Positions 59,500-64,000 of a stretch of 64,000 nt of DNA are shown one piece after another. The notes beneath the pieces are model-generated. The model did no database searches. It saw only the letters and a program-made list of their open reading frames with translations, and was not told where the DNA came from. Where the stretch lies: the NCBI GenBank assembly GCA_022393335.1, contig JAJEKB010022010.1, positions 1 to 64,000 on the forward strand, read 5' to 3'. Source of the stretch: Macrotrachela quadricornifera (lineage: Eukaryota > Rotifera > Eurotatoria > Philodinida > Philodinidae). The position numbers and the translations under genes are program-made. Numbering within the stretch: position 1 is the stretch's first letter; each line of letters opens with the position of its first letter.

Positions 59500-60219
59500 T
59501 AAGGATATGAAATATTATAATGATGGACAAAATTGATCTGCTTTATTCCGTGCAGTTGAATTAGAACATATATCTAAAACTTCAGAAGAAGTGAAATTAA
59601 AACGAGTTTCAACTATTAATGAGTTCATAAATGATATAGGTTGTGATAGATCACTACTGAACTAATTCAATTGCATCTTTATGAATCGATGTTGATAACT
59701 TAAGGGAAACACTATTCGTATCAATTACGAAAGTAATAGGAAACAATACGACAAAAAAATCGATGCATCATTTTGACCGAAAGTTTTTGCTATCATAAGT
59801 GAAATTGGTGAAATTGTGATAGAATTATCAAATATAATCTAAGATGATGAAGAAAGAATAAAAGAATACATTTATGTTGAAGGAACAATTGAAATTTTAA
59901 ATGTTTCTGAGCATCTACAGTTAACTTCATATTTTAGTCTTTCCGATAAGAAGACTTCTTATACTTTTTATGACCAGTAGAATTGATTAAAGATTCATAC
60001 CAAATTATAATCAAATATGCCTCTTTCAAAGTATAAACACACTGTCGATGGCACTTATAATAGTAAAACATTGCAGTTAAAATAATGCATCGTACTCTTA
60101 TCATGTTACCTTACATTACTTTGATGATTGATATGAATGAAAGTTTGCTTCGATTAGAAATATCGATTCACGAAGATGATGTAAAATTAGGTTTATTAAA
60201 ACAATATTTTTTCGTATAG
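59500..60219 (+). pseudogene. Unidentified decayed protein-coding gene
   Basis: One plus-strand frame reads protein-like through several stops: GGKDMKYYNDGQN, SALFRAVELEHISKTSEEVK, LKRVSTINEFINDIGCDRSL, then (shifted) INYESNRKQYDKKIDASF, PKVFAIISEIGEIVIELSNI, DDEERIKEYIYVEGTIEILN, SEHLQLTSYFSLSDKKTSYT and later MIDMNESLLRLEISIHEDDV. At least five stops and one or more shifts interrupt it. I do not recognise the family. Confidence 0.5.
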
Positions 60220-60810
60220 AAATTCCTCCATCAAATAAATAGATGGTAGTTTATATGTAGGAGATTAAAATCCAATTTGAATGTTATCAAATTCATAATC
60301 ATAGTGACATTTTATCTTGTTTATTCAATCTGAAACTTCGTATATAGTATCTGATTTTCTCAATATCAAATCGTCATTTTCGACGAATTTAACTATGAAA
60401 AGTTTCTATAGATCGATATGAGTTATTTTACTCCTTGTTCATTCTGACACGAAAGTTCACATGAAGCTTATTTAAATAAGAAATGTGCTGAACAGGAAAA
60501 AGCAGCGATTAAGATGCTGATTTTTGGCACAAAAATATAATCGAAGCATTTTATTTCATTTGTTAAAGCTTTCATTTCAAATCATAGGAGTGTGCTATCT
60601 CTTCATTACATAAAGAAGAAAATGAGTAATGAAATACTAAACAAAATCTTATCATTTAATCGATTTATTCTCTCACACTTGTGTGTGTCTCGTAATCAAT
60701 CATCTTTCTATTTTCATATCAATGAAAAAGTAAACAAATAATCGCTGTCTTTTACTACGTCTAAATCATTTCTTTTCCTACATTCATCATTTTTAACTCT
60801 ACACAAAAAG

Positions 60811-63171
60811 ATGCAATTGCTTATGTTTCTTGTTCTTTGTGTTGTTCTACTGACTAACGTGAATGGTAACTCACTTAACAAACTCAAGACCGTGAGGCAT
60901 ACAACCATTCATAAACAAAGTCATATCAAAGCTGTTGCAATTAAATCGAATATCGATGTTTACAAATTTCTCACTAAATTCGGCTATAATCGATGTGTAA
61001 ATCCTATTAGTTCAAAGCAGGATAAGAGTAACGACTCACTCTGTGAATCAACCTTAGTATCAATGTTGGAAGTGTTTCAAACTACTTTTCATTTGCCTGT
61101 AACCAAAAAACTCGATGCTTCTACACTCAAACTAATGAATACACCACGATGCAGTTTACCTGATTCTCCAGTATCGTTTATAGACAAGAGCACATTATGG
61201 TAATGTTTCTTTTTATTATCTCTGAGAGAGGTGATAGTGAGAGTAGTCTTGTTTTTTTTTTTTTAATTTTTAAAAGCTCATTTGAAGTTTTTCTTACAGA
61301 TATTTAGCGTTTACTAAGACGAGCTCTGGTGCAGATAAACGTAAAGTATAATTTTTTTCTTCCATTTCATTGCAAGTTATTTGAGTGGACATCAAAATAA
61401 ATCGTGACAAATGCATATTGAGAATAACGTTAGACTTTAGATTAAAACAAATTAAAAGCTTTTCCCTCCATACATATGAGTGAGTGGGCAATGATACAAT
61501 GCATAATCGCAATATATTCCAGAATTTTATCAAATTTACTGCTCCTTTCCGTATAGATGTAGAACAATCATTATTATTTATGAGAAATAAAGTTATTTTC
61601 AAATTTATTTGAATGCAAAATACTCTATGGTTTAGTAGTTTGAATAATCGTGCTCATTTGAAGAACGAATAGAAGCTAAATAGATATATACAAACCTTTC
61701 TTCATTGTACTAAAACAGTTTCTTTTTAAGGTCAAAGAATCGTACACTTAAATGGAAATTGAATCACGATCATTTCTTCTATGATTTAAGGAAAACTCGT
61801 CGACATATTCAAGAAGCATTTGATGACTGGACTAATCATACTGGATTAACTTTTCGTGAAGTAATTGAAGATGAAAAGGTTGATTTTAATTTAACTTTTG
61901 TAAATGGTGATTATGGAGATGGCTTTCAATTGGATGGGCGTGGTGGAGTTCTAGCTCATGCTTTCTATCCATGGGAACGCTACCGTGGACATATTCATTT
62001 CGATTCAACTGAGAAATGGTCAGACACGTGAGTAAATATTTTTATATTTTGAATAAATCTATTGTTGGAATACATAGATATGATGATATGGGTCACAACT
62101 TGCGTTTAGTTGCTTCGCATCAAATTGGACATAGTCTTGGTCTACCACACACATATGAATCCGATTCAATCATGTATCCATTTTATCAACTGATTCAACC
62201 AAAGGATATGCTACCTGAAAAAGTCAGTGAAATATTTTATTTCGCTTAGAGTACTTTAAATCTACATCACAATCTTGAAAGGTTACATAACTCATTTCAT
62301 CAAGTATTTTCAAATATGTCCCAAATCTATTGTATTTTTTAAACCGTTTCCTGTTTTCGGAATGTTTCATTTGTTTTATCTTTTTGCCACTAAATTAACC
62401 AATCATCTTTTTCTTGAGCTTTGAAAACTCAGTTTGATGATAACTCAAAAACTTTAAACATCAAAAGGTTTTAAAGCGACTTCGTTGATTCTTCAACATC
62501 TGCAATTGTGTTAAAAAAGTGAAGCATGCATGAATCTATGGATTATCCGTTTAGGTTTCAGCTAGTGTGGAGTTGACTAAACATCTATGTTTTCTGAAAA
62601 ATTGATCTCTTTCTACAATATTTTGATACCTAGATTCTTTTACAATTGTCTTTGCAAAATGAAATGTACACTAGAGGTGTCGAACTTTGAAGGTAGTTAC
62701 ATCTGCATTTTTGTGGAAGAGAGGATGAAATATAGTTGTTAAGCACGTGAGCTTCTAGAAGATAGAGACCAAAACATTATAATTGAAGAAAAATTAGAAA
62801 ATCATACTTTATCAGTTTCAAAATACTAATTGGCCCTCAATGATTAGTAAATCAACGAATTTTCCTAAAAATTGAAAAGTTATAACGAACACAATAGTAA
62901 GAGAATTTTTTATTTATTTTTATTATCTGATTCATTAGAGGCTTTCTTTCTATGTAGATAAGATAAACTAACGGGAAGATATTATAAAATATGAAAGTTT
63001 CAGTTAGGAAGATAATGCTAATGATTTCGTGTTGTAATAATATTGTAGGATCAGGCTAGTATTCAAGCACTATACGAGGAAAATCAATATGAATTGACAA
63101 CTTCCTACTCAAGCATACGTGTTGAAACCACAGCAACGACGGAAACAACAACGATTACCAAAAAAGGTTAG
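60811..63171 (+). CDS. Matrix-metalloproteinase-like protein with altered active site
   Basis: Exons are 60811-61199, 61731-62027, 62078-62222 and 63049-63171 (or ending at donor GTTAGA after 63166 and continuing past the window); junctions are GT/AG and in frame. Exon 1 encodes a signal peptide (MQLLMFLVLCVVLLTNVNG), a peptidoglycan-binding-like prodomain and the Cys switch PRCSLPD (usual PRCGVPD). Exon 2 encodes the catalytic-domain start, with FDDWTNHTGLTF, GDYGDGFQLDGRGGVLAHAF and GHIHFDSTEKW (structural zinc and calcium sites). Exon 3 carries HQIGHSLGLPH, where MMPs have HExGHxxGxxH: the catalytic Glu is Gln (CAA). The Met-turn SIMYPFY is present. Exon 4 gives QASIQALYEEN and a Thr-rich hinge. 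The hemopexin part was not found in the window. The zinc ligands remain, so a folded but inactive protein is inferred. Confidence 0.8.
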
Positions 63172-64000
63172 AAGATAACAACAATCAGAAAAATGAGCAT
63201 CGAATAATATGCGCTACCCTTTATAAAGTGGAAACTATCTAGTGGTCCTCTAAATAGTGCGTAAGTTTATTCAAAAGTAGTGACAGAAATACTTATTTTC
63301 TTGTAAGAAGCCTGAAAAAATTTGTTTTTTTTATGAAGAGATAGAGCATCTTTCACATTATTTTTTTATTGATATTTGATCACTATTCAACTAATATCAT
63401 AATAATAAAATTTCAATAACTGTTTTTGTTGAAGATTAGCTGGTAGCATTAGATTATATTGGATGTAATACTTTTGCATTCTACTTTATTATCACTTAAC
63501 ACATTATATTAAAAAAACAAAATATCTTACCAGATATAATGCGAAAATCTCTAGAATTGATAAAAGACTGCTTATTTTATGGATGCAGTTTTTGTTTTCA
63601 AAGTAGACAAAACTCGGAACGATCAAATTTTGACGTTGCATAAACGAGATTGCTTTTCGGTAGAGAGGAAATTCAGTTTTTTTTATCTGATCTCTTTATT
63701 ATCTGATATATCTTATTTTAAAAACAAAGTATACTACAAGATTTAGCATAAAAGGTTCTACACTTTACAAAGATGAGATGCACAAAAATGGAGTTCATTT
63801 ATTACCAATAAGCAATTTCGTTTTCATGACGCCGAAATTTGATCGCCCCGAGTTTTGTCTATTGTGAAAACAAGAAGTGCAACCATAAAAATAAATAGTC
63901 TTTTATGAATTGTGAAGCTTTTCATGATACATCTGGTGGGATATTCTGTTTTTGTTTTTATATAACGTATTAAGTGATGATAAAATGAAACGCAAAAGTG
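63172..64000. other. 3' region after the MMP hinge exon
   Basis: No hemopexin-like exon could be read on the plus strand. Apart from the hairpin at 63560-63945 it is AT-rich. The MMP gene may continue beyond the window. Confidence 0.4.
63560..63945. repeat. Diverged hairpin of the AAGATGY...GAAAAGCTC family
   Basis: AGTATACTACAAGATTTAGC and a reversed TTCATGATACATCT (near 63926) flank the inner words TTTTGTTTTCAAAGTAGAC and GTCTATTGTGAAAACAAGA. The words match those in the hairpins at 56107 and 58247. No gene is present. Confidence 0.5.

Noticed and set aside
62223..62249. Stop codon TAG at 62247 as the end of the MMP-like protein
   Set aside because: A GTCAGT donor at 62223 in phase with the exon at 63049 (QASIQALYEEN) restores the expected end of the catalytic domain, so the TAG is probably intronic.

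Overview
This window looks like nuclear DNA of a small metazoan, most likely a bdelloid rotifer (Rotaria/Adineta type). The reasons are an AT-rich composition, compact genes with many 40-110 bp introns, a bdelloid-style F-box gene, an NHL beta-propeller gene, an FMRFamide-receptor-like GPCR, a plant/fungus-like hevein plus double-psi-barrel secreted protein, and very many small inverted-repeat elements. The assignment is inferred from gene content. No rRNA, tRNA, CRISPR or bacterial-type operon was seen.

Layout. 1-3.8 kb: 5' part of an OTU-protease gene on the minus strand, split at its catalytic motif by a 3.35-kb TIR element full of tandem repeats and hairpins. 4.7-8.3 kb: a STRA6-like multi-pass receptor gene (minus) with several reading-frame lesions, probably a pseudogene. 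8.4-13.5 kb: repeat-rich, with the 3' end of a Ser/Thr-rich surface protein. 13.5-17.6 kb: an F-box remnant and an intact three-exon F-box gene. 18.6-19.5 kb: a large palindrome around a 400-N assembly gap. 19.5-25.4 kb: a pogo/Tigger-like TA-flanked element carrying a full-length non-LTR retrotransposon with target-site duplications.

27.2-34.3 kb: the hevein/DPBB gene (+), a RING-CH (MARCH-like) E3 gene (-) and a GPCR gene (-). 34.3-41.9 kb: almost gene-free, with a candidate solo LTR, a hairpin element and a 1.8-kb insertion. 41.9-47.4 kb: a four-exon phytanoyl-CoA-dioxygenase-like gene (+) and a papain-family protease gene (-) whose catalytic Cys is assembled across a 20-nt microexon. 48.9-51.0 kb: a mariner MITE and a dead mariner element. 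51.6-54.0 kb: the NHL gene (+). 54.9-59.2 kb: nested hairpin MITEs and a 195-aa minus-strand protein. 59.5-60.2 kb: an unidentified decayed gene. 60.8-63.2 kb: a matrix-metalloproteinase-like gene (+) whose catalytic Glu is Gln.

The genes do not form an operon or pathway. They are independent eukaryotic transcription units interleaved with mobile elements. The points most worth following up are the possibly intronised transposon in the OTU gene, TTAA-flanked MITEs that each carry their own conserved palindrome, the microexon protease, the apparently inactive MMP, and the retrotransposon whose two ORFs are in one frame separated by a single UAG. Splice junctions were assigned by eye from GT/AG sites and frame continuity.
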